From Arenicellales bacterium (GTDB lineage: Bacteria > Pseudomonadota > Gammaproteobacteria > Arenicellales > JAHEKD01): a DNA stretch of 64,000 bases. The DNA lies in contig JANQSD010000022.1 in NCBI GenBank assembly GCA_028284225.1, positions 62,001-126,000 of the forward strand. Reading direction: 5' to 3'. Below are positions 24,622-33,496 of this stretch, piece by piece; position 1 is the stretch's first letter, and every line of letters begins with the position of its first letter. The notes under the pieces were generated by a model. That model was given only the letters and a program-made list of their open reading frames with translations. It did no database searches and was not told the DNA's origin. The translations under genes and the position numbers were made by a program.

Positions 24622-25803
24622 ATGCAGCGCAATAATACTGTTTATATTAATGCACTAAACTTAGTCTGTGCGCTAGGCAATCATCGCGAGCAGATACAGG
24701 AGCAGGCCGTTCGTGGTCAAACGGGTCTTGCGTTGACAGAATATGCCGCTGATCGTTTTCAGTATCTGGCAAGAATAGCGTCTTCCATTACTGACATTGA
24801 GATTGACAAGAAATTTGATTCTCGTAATAACAGGTTATTGCATACTTGTTTAGAACCTTTGCTTGCTGTTGTTGATGATTTGGTACAGGAATTCGGCCCT
24901 CAACGGATCGGGGTAGTATTAGGAACCAGTACTTCCGGAATAAGTAATGCTGAACAAGCGATCAGACTTACACACCAACTCGGGTCTACCCCTGATAGTT
25001 ATAGTTATCATCAACAGCAAATGTCATCGGTGACTGATTATATTACCCATTTGTTTAATCTTGGTGGCCCAAGTTATACTGTTTCAACCGCTTGTTCATC
25101 GGCAGCCAAGGCACTTATCAGCGCGGCCGAATTAATAAAACTGAATCTTTGTGATGCAGTAATCAGTGGCGGTTGCGATACGCTGTGTCAGATGACGATT
25201 GACGGCTTTGCCTCATTGGATGCAATTTCACCTGAATTATGCGATCCATTCGGCGCGCAGCGCATGGGTACAAACCTTGGTGAAGGCTGCGGTGTTTTTA
25301 TCTTAACCAGAGAAAAGGCAGAAATCACTTTTAATGGTGGAGCCAGTAGTTCGGATGCCTATCATTTTTCAGCGCCTGACCCTAGCGGCAGCGGTGCCAG
25401 CACCGCGATGTCAGAAGCATTGAATGTTGCCGGTCTTGTACCGGAAGATATCGACTATATTAATTTACATGGTACCGGCACTATTCAGAACGACCAAATG
25501 GAAGCAACCGCTATTCACCAAATCTTCGCTAATCCGCCTGTCTGTGGCTCTACCAAATCACTAACGGGTCATACACTTGGTGCAGCGGGAGCTGTTGAAG
25601 CCGCGTTACTTTGTTATACCTTGGTGCAAAACGATAACCACTATTTACCGGCGCATGTGATGCAAAGCGAGTATGACTCATCTTTACCCGATCTGGATTT
25701 GGTTGAAATGGGAAGACAATACGGTCAAATTAATCATTGTATGAGTAACTCTTTTGCCTTTGGTGGAAGTAACAGTTCATTAATTTTTTCAAGAACGGTT
25801 TGA
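24622..25803 (+). CDS. Beta-ketoacyl-ACP synthase (ApeO-like)
   Basis: 393 residues with an intact Cys-His-His triad: Cys158 in STACSSAAKA, His283 in LHGTGT and His317 in TGHTLGAAGA. GAGGGAG lies 8-9 bases before the ATG. It elongates the polyene chain with malonyl units on the ACP, probably with the chain length factor at 19316. It starts 11 bases after the halogenase stop and ends three bases before the dehydratase start. Confidence 0.87.
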   Translation: MQRNNTVYINALNLVCALGNHREQIQEQAVRGQTGLALTEYAADRFQYLARIASSITDIEIDKKFDSRNNRLLHTCLEPLLAVVDDLVQEFGPQRIGVVLGTSTSGISNAEQAIRLTHQLGSTPDSYSYHQQQMSSVTDYITHLFNLGGPSYTVSTACSSAAKALISAAELIKLNLCDAVISGGCDTLCQMTIDGFASLDAISPELCDPFGAQRMGTNLGEGCGVFILTREKAEITFNGGASSSDAYHFSAPDPSGSGASTAMSEALNVAGLVPEDIDYINLHGTGTIQNDQMEATAIHQIFANPPVCGSTKSLTGHTLGAAGAVEAALLCYTLVQNDNHYLPAHVMQSEYDSSLPDLDLVEMGRQYGQINHCMSNSFAFGGSNSSLIFSRTV

Positions 25804-25806
25804 TTG

Positions 25807-26262
25807 ATGCAGTCAATCAGTGAAAATTTAGTTCCCCACGTCGGCAATATGAGCTTGTTGGGCGGGTTAACTGATTTTAGTGAAGATAGTTTGACCGCTA
25901 ACTGCCGAATTCAAGCTGATAATGTATATTTATTAGCCAATAGACTACATAATACTGTGTTGATAGAGTACATGGCCCAAACTATTGCAGCTCATGCCAA
26001 AATGAGTGAGTTGCCAGCCGATGCAACCCAGAAAGCAAAGATTGGATTTTTGCTCGGTGTTAAATTTTTTAAGTGTTCAGCTCATTGGCTGGACATAGGA
26101 ACTCATTTTTCAGTCACTGTAAATCAGGATATTAGAATGGTGACCGGGTTGGCTGTATTTGATTGCCAGGTAAATAGTGATTCGTTTGAAGCTCAAGCCC
26201 GATTAAATGTTTTTCAACCCCCTGATGTTGATGAGTTTTTACAAGAGCTAAAATCCGCATGA
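25807..26262 (+). CDS. Hotdog 3-hydroxyacyl-ACP dehydratase (ApeP-like)
   Basis: 151 residues with a single hotdog fold: NLVPHVGNMSLLGGLTDF near the start holds the His, followed by LIEYMAQTIAAHAKM, the central helix. This matches the DH-like partner in APE clusters that dehydrates the beta-hydroxy intermediate to keep the chain conjugated. ATG 25807 is used, not the TTG one codon before. It overlaps the ketoreductase gene by four bases. Confidence 0.8.
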   Translation: MQSISENLVPHVGNMSLLGGLTDFSEDSLTANCRIQADNVYLLANRLHNTVLIEYMAQTIAAHAKMSELPADATQKAKIGFLLGVKFFKCSAHWLDIGTHFSVTVNQDIRMVTGLAVFDCQVNSDSFEAQARLNVFQPPDVDEFLQELKSA

Positions 26263-26984
26263 AAAAGTCTGTTTTAATCATTGGTGCCAGCGGTAACCTG
26301 GGCAGTGGTATCGCAAAATATCTTGCCGGAAAAGATTATGAGATTGTGGTGCACTATAATAATTCTAAGGATCAGGCTGCTAAACTGGTAGAGTATCTTG
26401 ATTCAGAGAATACCCCAGCCCGCTTATTAAAGCTGGATATCACCAACCCAGAACAATGCCAGCATATCTTGACCAGCGATGTTGAACACCATGGTGCTTA
26501 TTATGGCGTGGTCTTGAGTTCAGGGATTATTCGAGATGCAGCTTTTCCTGCAATGACGGCACAAGAGTGGAGTTCAGTCATTCAGACCAACTTATTCAGC
26601 TTCTATAATGTCCTGAACCCAATAATTATGCCAATGATTAGACGAAAATCACCCGGTCGGATTATTGCTTTGGCATCGGCGTCCGGTGTAATTGGTAATA
26701 GAGGACAGGTTAATTATAGCGCCAGCAAAGGTGGAATCATTAGTGCCTGTAAAGCGTTGGCACTGGAACTGGCCAAGCGAAATATCACTGTGAACTGCGT
26801 GGCACCAGGTGCGATAGAATCGGATATGATTAATCAAAGCGAAATAGGGCATATTAAAGATTTCATTCCAATGCGTCGTTTAGGACAAATTTCGGAAGTC
26901 GCTTCGTTAGTCAGTTATTTACTTTCAGAAGATGCTTCTTATATCACCCGGCAGGTGATTTCGGTAAACGGGGGACTGCATTAA
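26259..26984 (+). CDS. 3-oxoacyl-ACP reductase, FabG-like (ApeQ-like)
   Basis: A 241-residue short-chain reductase: GASGNLGSGIAK is the NADPH site, VLSSGII replaces the usual NNAG, ALASASGVIG holds the Ser and YSASKGG the catalytic Tyr-Lys. PGAIESDM follows. It reduces the beta-keto group formed by the ketosynthases. ATGA overlap with the dehydratase gene and immediate contact with the next ketosynthase gene show coupled translation. Confidence 0.88.
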   Translation: MKKSVLIIGASGNLGSGIAKYLAGKDYEIVVHYNNSKDQAAKLVEYLDSENTPARLLKLDITNPEQCQHILTSDVEHHGAYYGVVLSSGIIRDAAFPAMTAQEWSSVIQTNLFSFYNVLNPIIMPMIRRKSPGRIIALASASGVIGNRGQVNYSASKGGIISACKALALELAKRNITVNCVAPGAIESDMINQSEIGHIKDFIPMRRLGQISEVASLVSYLLSEDASYITRQVISVNGGLH

Positions 26985-28208
26985 ATGACAAGGGTTGTGG
27001 TAACAGGTTTTGCAGCCTTTACGCCTATAGGTAATAACTGGCAAGCGATTGAGGCAAATCTTAAAGCGGGGATCAATGGAGTTGACTATATTCCTGAGTG
27101 GTCGAAATATGCCGGATTAAGTACTTGCTTGGGGGCAGCCGTAAAGCAATTCGAATTACCTGAGCATTACTCACGCAAACGCACACGCAGTATGGGTAGC
27201 GTGTCAAAAATGTCTACCCGTGCTTCGGAGTTAGCGTTGGAACAGGCGGGTTTGATAGGTGAATCCTGCCTCACAGATGGTTCAACCGGGGTCGCATTCG
27301 GTTCGTCCTCTGGCACACCACAGGCCATTGCGGAATTTGGCCGGATGTTATTCAATGAAACGACTCAAGGGTTAAATTCAACTTCTTATATCCGTATGAT
27401 GTCGCATACGGCACTGGTCAATATTTCAGTTTTCTTTAACCTCAAAGGGCGGGCTTACACGACTTCGAGTGCTTGTACATCGGGGAGCCAGGCTATCGGC
27501 TTTGCATATGAAGCGATTAAGAACGGTGATCAGACCATTATGATTGCCGGTGGTTCTGATGAACTTAGCGCCAGCCAGGCGGCTGTGTTTGATACTTTGT
27601 ATGCGACCAGTACCCAAAATGATCAACCTAAAAAAACACCCAGACCGTTCGACCGGGACCGGGATGGTTTAGTAATAGGAGAAGGTGCCGCTACGCTAAT
27701 TCTTGAAAATCGCGATCATGCTTTGGCACGAGGCGCAAAGCCATTGGCAGAGATCGTTGGTTTTAGTACCAACACCGATGGTGTACATATTACCCAACCA
27801 TCTAAGCAAACCATGTCGATTGTAATGGACAATGCCATTAAAACAGCAGCTATTGATAAACAGGATATCGGTTATGTTTCAGCACACGGCACCGCAACTG
27901 CTCAAGGTGACGTCGCTGAAACGCAGGCTACCGCAGATATTTTCGGTTCAAATATTCTGATCAGTGCATTAAAGAGTTATACTGGCCACACGCTGGGTGC
28001 ATGCGGTGCAATGGAGGCCGGTATCGGTATTCAAATGATGAATAGCAATTGGTTTCATCCCACGATCAATCTCGAAAATATAGATCCTGAGTGTGCTGAA
28101 CTTGACTATATAATCGGTAACGGCAAGCAAGCAGAGATTGAGTATTTCATGTCCAATAATTTTGCTTTTGGCGGCATCAATACATCTTTAATATTTAAAC
28201 GAGTTTGA
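26985..28208 (+). CDS. Beta-ketoacyl-ACP synthase (ApeR-like)
   Basis: 407 residues, FabF-like, with triad Cys164 (TSSACTSGSQA), His301 (SAHGTAT) and His335 (YTGHTLGACGA). FDRDRDGLVIGEGAATL is the usual Asp-rich loop. As the second full ketosynthase of the cluster it could initiate or extend the chain. It begins immediately after the ketoreductase stop codon and is the last biosynthetic gene of the plus-strand operon. Confidence 0.87.
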   Translation: MTRVVVTGFAAFTPIGNNWQAIEANLKAGINGVDYIPEWSKYAGLSTCLGAAVKQFELPEHYSRKRTRSMGSVSKMSTRASELALEQAGLIGESCLTDGSTGVAFGSSSGTPQAIAEFGRMLFNETTQGLNSTSYIRMMSHTALVNISVFFNLKGRAYTTSSACTSGSQAIGFAYEAIKNGDQTIMIAGGSDELSASQAAVFDTLYATSTQNDQPKKTPRPFDRDRDGLVIGEGAATLILENRDHALARGAKPLAEIVGFSTNTDGVHITQPSKQTMSIVMDNAIKTAAIDKQDIGYVSAHGTATAQGDVAETQATADIFGSNILISALKSYTGHTLGACGAMEAGIGIQMMNSNWFHPTINLENIDPECAELDYIIGNGKQAEIEYFMSNNFAFGGINTSLIFKRV

Positions 28209-28290
28209 TTGTTTAAATAGCGAGTGAATTTCACTTGCAGTTGTAAATAAATCGGCTATTCTTATCCACAACTCAAATAGTTAACAATCA

Positions 28291-28701
28291 ATGATGAAAA
28301 AATTACTTATTTCGATTTCAACTATCTTTTTTATTGTGGCCCTGGTAGGGTGTCAATCTAATGGTCGTAAACTTGGTGAAAAGGCGGTTCAAGAATATGA
28401 TAATGATCCACTTTATGTCGAAGTGCCGGCATCTGTGACACAAGAGCAAGCGATTGATCTGGCTGAGAGTGTGCTGATCGGGCGTGAATGGAAGGTAACT
28501 TCGACAACAGCAGATGAGGTTGTAGGCAAACTGGTGCACCGTGGTTTTGATGCGACGGCCACCATAAAATCCGAGGGCAAAAGGTTGACCATTTACTCTG
28601 AAGCCATTCACACTGATAAAAACTCAGGCGAGACCAAACCAGGAGTACCTTTTGGCTGGCTTAAAAATTTACAGACGGATCTAGTCAAGCAACTTAACTA
28701 A
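28291..28701 (+). CDS. Small putative lipoprotein of unknown function
   Basis: 136 residues. The signal ends in a lipobox (IVALVGC), then about 110 residues with SVTQEQAIDLAESVLIGREWKVTS, TADEVVGKLVHRGFDATATIK and ... KRLTIYSEAI, a compact alpha-beta pattern common in envelope lipoproteins. No family can be named. It follows the APE operon by 82 bases and could be a member or an independent gene. A second ATG one codon on is an equally good start. Confidence 0.6.
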   Translation: MMKKLLISISTIFFIVALVGCQSNGRKLGEKAVQEYDNDPLYVEVPASVTQEQAIDLAESVLIGREWKVTSTTADEVVGKLVHRGFDATATIKSEGKRLTIYSEAIHTDKNSGETKPGVPFGWLKNLQTDLVKQLN

Positions 28702-28774
28702 AGCTTATTGCAGGTATTTACCTGATAAATTGATGAGTTCGGAGAAACGCCGGCACAAGTTTTATTAAAAAACA

Positions 28775-28881
28775 GTTATTCTGAGGTCATGGTCGAAGAA
28801 TCTCCTTTAAATTGGCAACACACTTAGACATCCATGCCATCTGTAGTAGATTCTTCCTCGTTATACTCGTTAGAATGACGG
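28775..28881. repeat. Imperfect inverted repeat (intergenic palindromic element)
   Basis: Two arms carrying GAAGAATCT (28795-28803) and AGATTCTTC (28848-28856), with outer ends GTTATTCTGAGG and TAGAATGACGG that pair imperfectly. This is the usual look of a small non-coding MITE-like palindrome. It fills most of the gap 28702-28920, which holds no gene. Confidence 0.5.
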
Positions 28882-28920
28882 TAGGCATTGTTTCTATTTA
28901 GTTACAACTGTGAACTTAGA

Positions 28921-29571
28921 TCAGTTAGTTTGCCATTGCTCTCGCAGGCGTTCACCAGAGTTTTTAAAATGGTCATCTAAAAGTTGGTAGTGCATGATTC
29001 TGTCCACCCTGAAGTGACGAAAGTCCTGGCGCAGTTCACACCAGGCTGCCAGAACGACCACCTCAATATAATAAACAATTGCAATCGGTAGAACCGTGCG
29101 CTGGGTTTGATTATCCTGTTCATCGTTGTAGCTGATGTGAAGTTTTTGTTCTTCCCGAATGGCTTGCCGCAGTTCACTCATATCGATGGTTGTTGGAGCC
29201 GCTGCACCCCAATCTGAAACCTGCAAGCTCTGAGTATTGCCGCGAACTTCGTCGATTTTGGCTGATACTCTCGATGCAGCTTTAAGTAGGCCGCTGTCAC
29301 CTGTACGTGCCAGCAAGCTTAAGCCGACAATAATGGCTTCTATTTCCTCGATATCGAAATTCAGAGGGGGCAAGTCATAACCACTGCGCATGACATAACC
29401 GATACCTGCCTCACCGTCGATAGGGGTACGCATAGCCTGTAACGCCGCAATGTCACGGTACACAGTGCGGGTAGAAACTTCCAGCATTTCGGCAATTTGC
29501 TCTGCTGTGATGGCTTTTGTTTCAGCCCTCAAGATTTGAATAATTTCAAATAAACGGGCAGTGCGTCGCAT
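28921..29571 (-). CDS. YafY-type transcriptional regulator (HTH-WYL)
   Basis: 216 residues. The N-terminal helix-turn-helix (RLFEIIQILRAETKAITAEQIAEMLEVSTRTVYRDI) is followed by the linker IGYVMRSGYDLPPLNF and a WYL-type domain (about 130-216) with LHISYNDE and RHFRVDRI. Such proteins sense a ligand through the WYL domain and bind dyads in the promoters they control. ATG 29571 is preferred (AGGA 8 bases upstream); a longer reading would cross the dyad at 29607-29636. It is divergent from the COG3323-like gene, its probable target. Confidence 0.82.
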   Translation of the reverse strand: MRRTARLFEIIQILRAETKAITAEQIAEMLEVSTRTVYRDIAALQAMRTPIDGEAGIGYVMRSGYDLPPLNFDIEEIEAIIVGLSLLARTGDSGLLKAASRVSAKIDEVRGNTQSLQVSDWGAAAPTTIDMSELRQAIREEQKLHISYNDEQDNQTQRTVLPIAIVYYIEVVVLAAWCELRQDFRHFRVDRIMHYQLLDDHFKNSGERLREQWQTN

Positions 29572-29606
29572 AAAAATCCTGATTAAAAAAATATGATCAT
29601 ACTCTA

Positions 29607-29636
29607 ACACTACTGACAATATGTTGTCAGTAGTGT
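29607..29636. promoter_or_regulatory. 13-bp inverted repeat, candidate operator of the WYL regulator
   Basis: Arms ACACTACTGACAA and TTGTCAGTAGTGT are perfect complements separated by four bases, in the middle of the 106-base divergent region. Placed to control both genes. Binding by the WYL regulator is inferred from position. Confidence 0.6.
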
Positions 29637-29677
29637 CTTTTTATAATGTTCATCAGCTGATTAACAAGGATAAAAAA

Positions 29678-30136
29678 ATGACCGATGAAATTGACACTAC
29701 CTTATTTAAGAGTGAATTTGAAACGCCCTCACTTAAGCTGATACCACACTGGAAAGTGACATTTGCAGCCCCAACGGAAGACGTTGACAGAATCTTTGAT
29801 GAAATCATCAAGTATGCACCGCTGGCGCACGGGAAAACAGACCGAAATGCCTACTTGATGCCGGAAGGATTTGAATATTACCGTCCGCTGGAGGGCACAC
29901 CAACAGGTGCCGAGGAACAAACACGCAAGCGCCCCGGGGTAAAACAGATGTGTGTAGTGATTCCGCAGCAGCGCGAACAACTTAAGGCGGTTATAGAAGC
30001 GATTTATGCCGTACATAGCTATTACGAACCCCCAATTTATGTTGAGTCTTTGCTGCGTAGTGAAACCAAAGGTGTCGATGATTCCGACAACCCCCATCGT
30101 TGGTGGAACAAAGACGGTGACTGGAAGAACGATTAG
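29678..30136 (+). CDS. COG3323/YqfO-like protein of unknown function
   Basis: A 152-residue cytosolic protein. WKVTFAAPTEDVDRIFDEI, then EYYRPLEGTPTGAEEQ and AIYAVHSYYEPPIYVESLL, resemble the small CutA-fold proteins known as Nif3-interacting or YqfO N-terminal-like (RPLEG ... HPYEEP pattern). A biochemical role is not established for the group. ATG 29678 has AAGGA upstream. It faces the WYL regulator across a dyad and is followed 12 bases on by an EamA transporter, which may be in the same operon. Confidence 0.6.
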   Translation: MTDEIDTTLFKSEFETPSLKLIPHWKVTFAAPTEDVDRIFDEIIKYAPLAHGKTDRNAYLMPEGFEYYRPLEGTPTGAEEQTRKRPGVKQMCVVIPQQREQLKAVIEAIYAVHSYYEPPIYVESLLRSETKGVDDSDNPHRWWNKDGDWKND

Positions 30137-30148
30137 AAATAACCATCA

Positions 30149-31036
30149 ATGAGTAAAAATACTATAAATTTTGCAGCAGGCATGGCGCCGACAACGAAAA
30201 CACACCGCTTCACAGGTTTGATGCTGGTGTTAGTGTCTGCTGCTGTCTTTAGTACCGCAGGCTTATTTACTAAAGGAGTATCAGCCGATGCCTGGGCTGT
30301 GATTTTTTGGCGGGGGTTATTTGCAGTAGGTTTTACATTTATCTATATCACCGTAAAAGGTTCTGTGATACAAGAAACCCTGAATATGGGTAAATCAGGG
30401 CTGATGGCAGCGGTTGTCAGCTCAGCGGGCACAGCTGCGTTTATCCCTGCCTTTAAACTGACCAGTATAGCCAATGTCTCATTAATTTATGCTGCCGCTC
30501 CATTCGTTGCGGCATTTATTGCCTGGGTCTGGATGCGTGAGCGGCCGTCTATGATTATCATTATTTCCAGTTTAGCTGCTTTTACCGGTGTCATTTTTAT
30601 AGTCTGGGGGTCAGTTGGCGGCTTAAATATTAAAGGTGATATGCTGGCATTGTGGATGACGTTAATGATGGCGGGCGTTATCGTCATTTATCGTCGATAC
30701 CCAAACACTCCCGGTGCTGGTCCAATGATTCTATCGTCCCTTATTTTACTTCCGGTAGCCCTGTATTTCGGTGATCCCTTCGCAGCACCAAAACACGAAA
30801 TTCCCATTATGGCCTCATTTGGATTGATTTTTGCGATCGCTTCAGTGACGCTGGTCTTGGGAGCGCGTTATTTGCCATCGTCAGAAACAGCATTAATTAG
30901 TGCCTTGGAAGCGCCATTGGCAATTTTCTTCGCCTGGTTATTGTTTGCTGAGATACCGGGGTTAAACACGATTACCGGTGGAATTATTATCTTACTAGCG
31001 GTTTTTGTTTCACAACTTTTACAACTAAAAAAATAA
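30149..31036 (+). CDS. EamA (DMT superfamily) transporter
   Basis: A 295-residue inner-membrane protein with about ten helices in two EamA repeats: FSTAGLFTKGVSADAWAVIFWRG begins repeat 1, and TALISALEAPLAIFFAWLLFAEIPG closes repeat 2. Exports or imports a small metabolite of unknown identity. It starts 12 bases after the COG3323-like gene, suggesting joint control by the WYL regulator. Converges with the DUF2442 gene. Confidence 0.83.
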   Translation: MSKNTINFAAGMAPTTKTHRFTGLMLVLVSAAVFSTAGLFTKGVSADAWAVIFWRGLFAVGFTFIYITVKGSVIQETLNMGKSGLMAAVVSSAGTAAFIPAFKLTSIANVSLIYAAAPFVAAFIAWVWMRERPSMIIIISSLAAFTGVIFIVWGSVGGLNIKGDMLALWMTLMMAGVIVIYRRYPNTPGAGPMILSSLILLPVALYFGDPFAAPKHEIPIMASFGLIFAIASVTLVLGARYLPSSETALISALEAPLAIFFAWLLFAEIPGLNTITGGIIILLAVFVSQLLQLKK

Positions 31037-31039
31037 TGT

Positions 31040-31285
31040 CTACATAGCTTTGCTAACAAGTAATTCTTTCAGAAATTCGGGAGCAAAATCCGCGCCATTT
31101 GGCCAAATGACGGTTTGCAGCTCTGGGTCCACTGATACTTTTGAAAAGTTTTCCAGGCTTTTCAGTGGTTCGAACATAGGGCCTACTAAGGATTCAGACA
31201 AATCTATTTCACCACAAGAACCGTCGTCGAATTCGACCCAAAGTTTAAAATCAACAATATGACGAACTGATTTTACGTGCAGCAT
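31040..31285 (-). CDS. DUF2442 domain protein
   Basis: 81 residues: VKSVRHIVDFKLWVEFDDGSCGEIDLS and DPELQTVIWPNGADFAPEFL match DUF2442. This family often follows a DUF4160 gene, in pairs that have been suggested to act as toxin-antitoxin-like modules; no activity is demonstrated here. ATG 31285 follows GGAG at 8 bases; a GTG three codons upstream overlaps the DUF4160 stop. Confidence 0.8.
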   Translation of the reverse strand: MLHVKSVRHIVDFKLWVEFDDGSCGEIDLSESLVGPMFEPLKSLENFSKVSVDPELQTVIWPNGADFAPEFLKELLVSKAM

Positions 31286-31290
31286 TATTA

Positions 31291-31548
31291 TCACTCCAAT
31301 GGGGAAATGTAGTTTAATGGTTCGCCTGATTTAGCCCTAAGCCAGTTTTCGTGCAGTTCGTGTTGATGACCATTAATCCATTCTTGTACTATTTTATTTG
31401 CCCGTGTGGGCAATTCCCCTTGAAGAATTTCACCATTTAGTTTAATTAAGGTTTCATAACCTGAGTATTTGGCGTGAATATGGGGAGGACTATGATCGTA
31501 ATAATACATTGCAATGACAATTCCATAGAATCTGCTTATGATCGGTAT
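31291..31548 (-). CDS. DUF4160 domain protein with apparent AUA start
   Basis: A downstream ATG at 31509 gives 72 residues beginning MYYYDHSPPHIHAKY. The frame is open further upstream and encodes PIISRFYGIVIA, the conserved N-terminal strand of DUF4160 proteins (normally M-P-x-I-S-RFYGI). The codon where the Met belongs is ATA (31546-31548), preceded at 6 bases by AAGGA. No ATG, GTG or TTG exists between that point and the upstream stop. So either AUA initiates, or the start is mutated and a shortened protein is made from 31509. It forms a tight pair with DUF2442. Confidence 0.65.
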   Translation of the reverse strand: MPIISRFYGIVIAMYYYDHSPPHIHAKYSGYETLIKLNGEILQGELPTRANKIVQEWINGHQHELHENWLRAKSGEPLNYISPLE

Positions 31549-31841
31549 GACACATCCTTGTGTTATTTCTAATACTCAATTATATCCCATTACGAAATCA
31601 CTTCATAATTGTATAAACTGTAGATAATTTTTTGATGGTCATGTCTTATAATTAATAATCTGTTTAATATGGCGCAGGATTATTGTACATATTCGGGCAT
31701 AAACTCCGCGCAGCCATTCATGTTAGTTAAACTGTCGTAATCCGCTTAATTTATAATTGCACTCGGTAGGTAAACAGTAAAAATACTGTAATTACAATGC
31801 ACCGCAGGTATACTTATTTTCCAAATTTGAGTTGTGAAATC

Positions 31842-32447
31842 ATGAATATCGAAACAGTTGAACAACTACGGGAGCTTTATGGCTTTCCCAAGGGGCGGGC
31901 AGTTGATAAGCAATTAAGTCAGCTTGAAAAACATTCAATAAACTTTATCAATCACTCCCCGTTTGTGGTGATTTCAACGTTTGGTAATAACGGGGGTGTC
32001 GATGTGTCACCTAAAGGGGGTACAGCAGGATTTGTTAAAGTCCTGAATGACAAGGAAATATTGATTCCGGATTCCAAAGGTAATAATCGGATAGATGGAT
32101 TAGTTAACATTGTAGAAACTGGTCAGATTGGTACACTGTTCTTTATCCCCGGTGTGGATGAGACGCTGCGCATTAATGGTCAAGCCAGCATAACCGCTGA
32201 CCCCGAATTACTTGCAAGTTTCTGTGAAGATCGCAATCCACCAAAAACCGGTATCAAAATCCATATACAAGAAGTCTTTTTACATTGTGCTAAAGCATTT
32301 ATGCGATCAAAGTTATGGTCAGTCGATATGCAAATCAATCGCAAGGACTTTCCGACTATCGGGCAAATGATTAATGATCAACTCGGCGTCGTTGACAAGC
32401 CCGAATCACAGCAAAGTATGGTGCAAAGATATCAGGCCGATCTATAG
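31842..32447 (+). CDS. Pyridoxamine 5'-phosphate oxidase-family FMN-binding protein (MSMEG_1061-like)
   Basis: 201 residues: SPFVVISTFGNNGGVDVSPKGG and PDSKGNNRIDGLVNIVETGQIGTLFFIPGVDETLRINGQA are the split-barrel flavin-binding segments of the family; HCAKAFMRSKLW lies near the C-terminus. Probably binds FMN or F420-like flavin and reduces an unknown substrate. ATG 31842 is preferred; an upstream ATG at 31797 adds 15 residues without homology. The preceding 290 bases (31549-31841) hold no gene, only a 6-bp hairpin at 31774-31789. Confidence 0.75.
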   Translation: MNIETVEQLRELYGFPKGRAVDKQLSQLEKHSINFINHSPFVVISTFGNNGGVDVSPKGGTAGFVKVLNDKEILIPDSKGNNRIDGLVNIVETGQIGTLFFIPGVDETLRINGQASITADPELLASFCEDRNPPKTGIKIHIQEVFLHCAKAFMRSKLWSVDMQINRKDFPTIGQMINDQLGVVDKPESQQSMVQRYQADL

Positions 32448-32590
32448 ATTTACTATGTCCCCTGAGCGTGGGCGAAAATGTGTAAACCAACCTGTGATTT
32501 AGTCGTGCGTTCACAATAATCTAATAATTTACCTTACAAGAAATCTGCTCTAATATCTGCGTAGTGACTATTCCAGGCAGGAGAAGTTTT

Positions 32591-33436
32591 ATGGCCCTTG
32601 AGATCAAAAAACTAACACCAACAATCGGTGCCGAAGTTCACGGTGTCGATTTATCGGTTGAGCACAGCCCAGCAACGATTGATCAGATTTATCAGGCTCT
32701 GTTAGACAATCTGATCATCTTTTTTCCCGGACAATCGTTAACACCCAAGCAGCAACTTGAATTCGCTGGACATTTCGGTGAAATTGACAAGCCTCATCCA
32801 ATTTACCCTCACGCCGATGACAAAGGTCAGGTAACACTGCTGGAAAACGATGCGGACAGACCGCCCGATACGAATGATTGGCATACAGATTTAACCTTTA
32901 AATCAGCCCCGCCTTTTGCCTCAATATTGTATGCAGTTGATGTGCCTGAATCGGGTGGTGATACTTTGTGGTCTAGCCTCTACGCCGCCTATGATGCATT
33001 ATCCGACGATATGAAATCATTATTTGCGGATAAATCAGCAGTGCACGACATGGGTGATTTTAGGAATGCCTATCTTGAAAATGATCATCCTGAGGCAGCA
33101 TTAAATGAGGCGATGGCTAAATTAGGCAGTGCAGTGCACCCTATCGTTAAGTATCATCCGATTACAAACAGGCCTTATTTATACGTTAACCCCTCTTTTA
33201 CTCGCTATATTGCAGGAGAGCAATGGACTCAAAGCGAGCGCCTGATGAAATACTTGTTTGAGCATCAAAATCAGCCTGAGTATCAAGTCCGTTATAAGTG
33301 GAGCAAGGGCACTGTCGCGATGTGGGACAATCGATGTACTATGCATTATGCTGTAGCCGATTATCTGCCGCACTATCGCCGTATGCACCGGGTTACGGTT
33401 GTTAAGGATAAACACGAGCTTCTGCAGGCTGCCTGA
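32591..33436 (+). CDS. TauD/TfdA family 2-oxoglutarate-dependent dioxygenase
   Basis: 281 residues. The Fe(II) facial triad is His98-x-Asp100 in NDWHTDLTF and His252 in CTMHYAVADY; the 2-oxoglutarate-binding Arg is in YRRMHRVTV. FGEIDKPHPIYPH and YVNPSFTRYI are typical of taurine or alkylsulfonate-type enzymes. It may release sulfite from an organosulfonate, but no sulfonate transport genes are nearby. AGGAG precedes ATG 32591 by 7 bases, which decides the start over the upstream 32564. Confidence 0.83.
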   Translation: MALEIKKLTPTIGAEVHGVDLSVEHSPATIDQIYQALLDNLIIFFPGQSLTPKQQLEFAGHFGEIDKPHPIYPHADDKGQVTLLENDADRPPDTNDWHTDLTFKSAPPFASILYAVDVPESGGDTLWSSLYAAYDALSDDMKSLFADKSAVHDMGDFRNAYLENDHPEAALNEAMAKLGSAVHPIVKYHPITNRPYLYVNPSFTRYIAGEQWTQSERLMKYLFEHQNQPEYQVRYKWSKGTVAMWDNRCTMHYAVADYLPHYRRMHRVTVVKDKHELLQAA

Positions 33437-33496
33437 TTATTCTGACTACAGAGTTTGATTTATACTGCAGCGTATCTAAGATAGTTAGGCGTCATT

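Noticed and set aside
28775-28881. Insertion sequence remnant or CRISPR-like repeat
   Set aside because: There is only one inverted pair, no transposase fragment and no spaced direct repeats.
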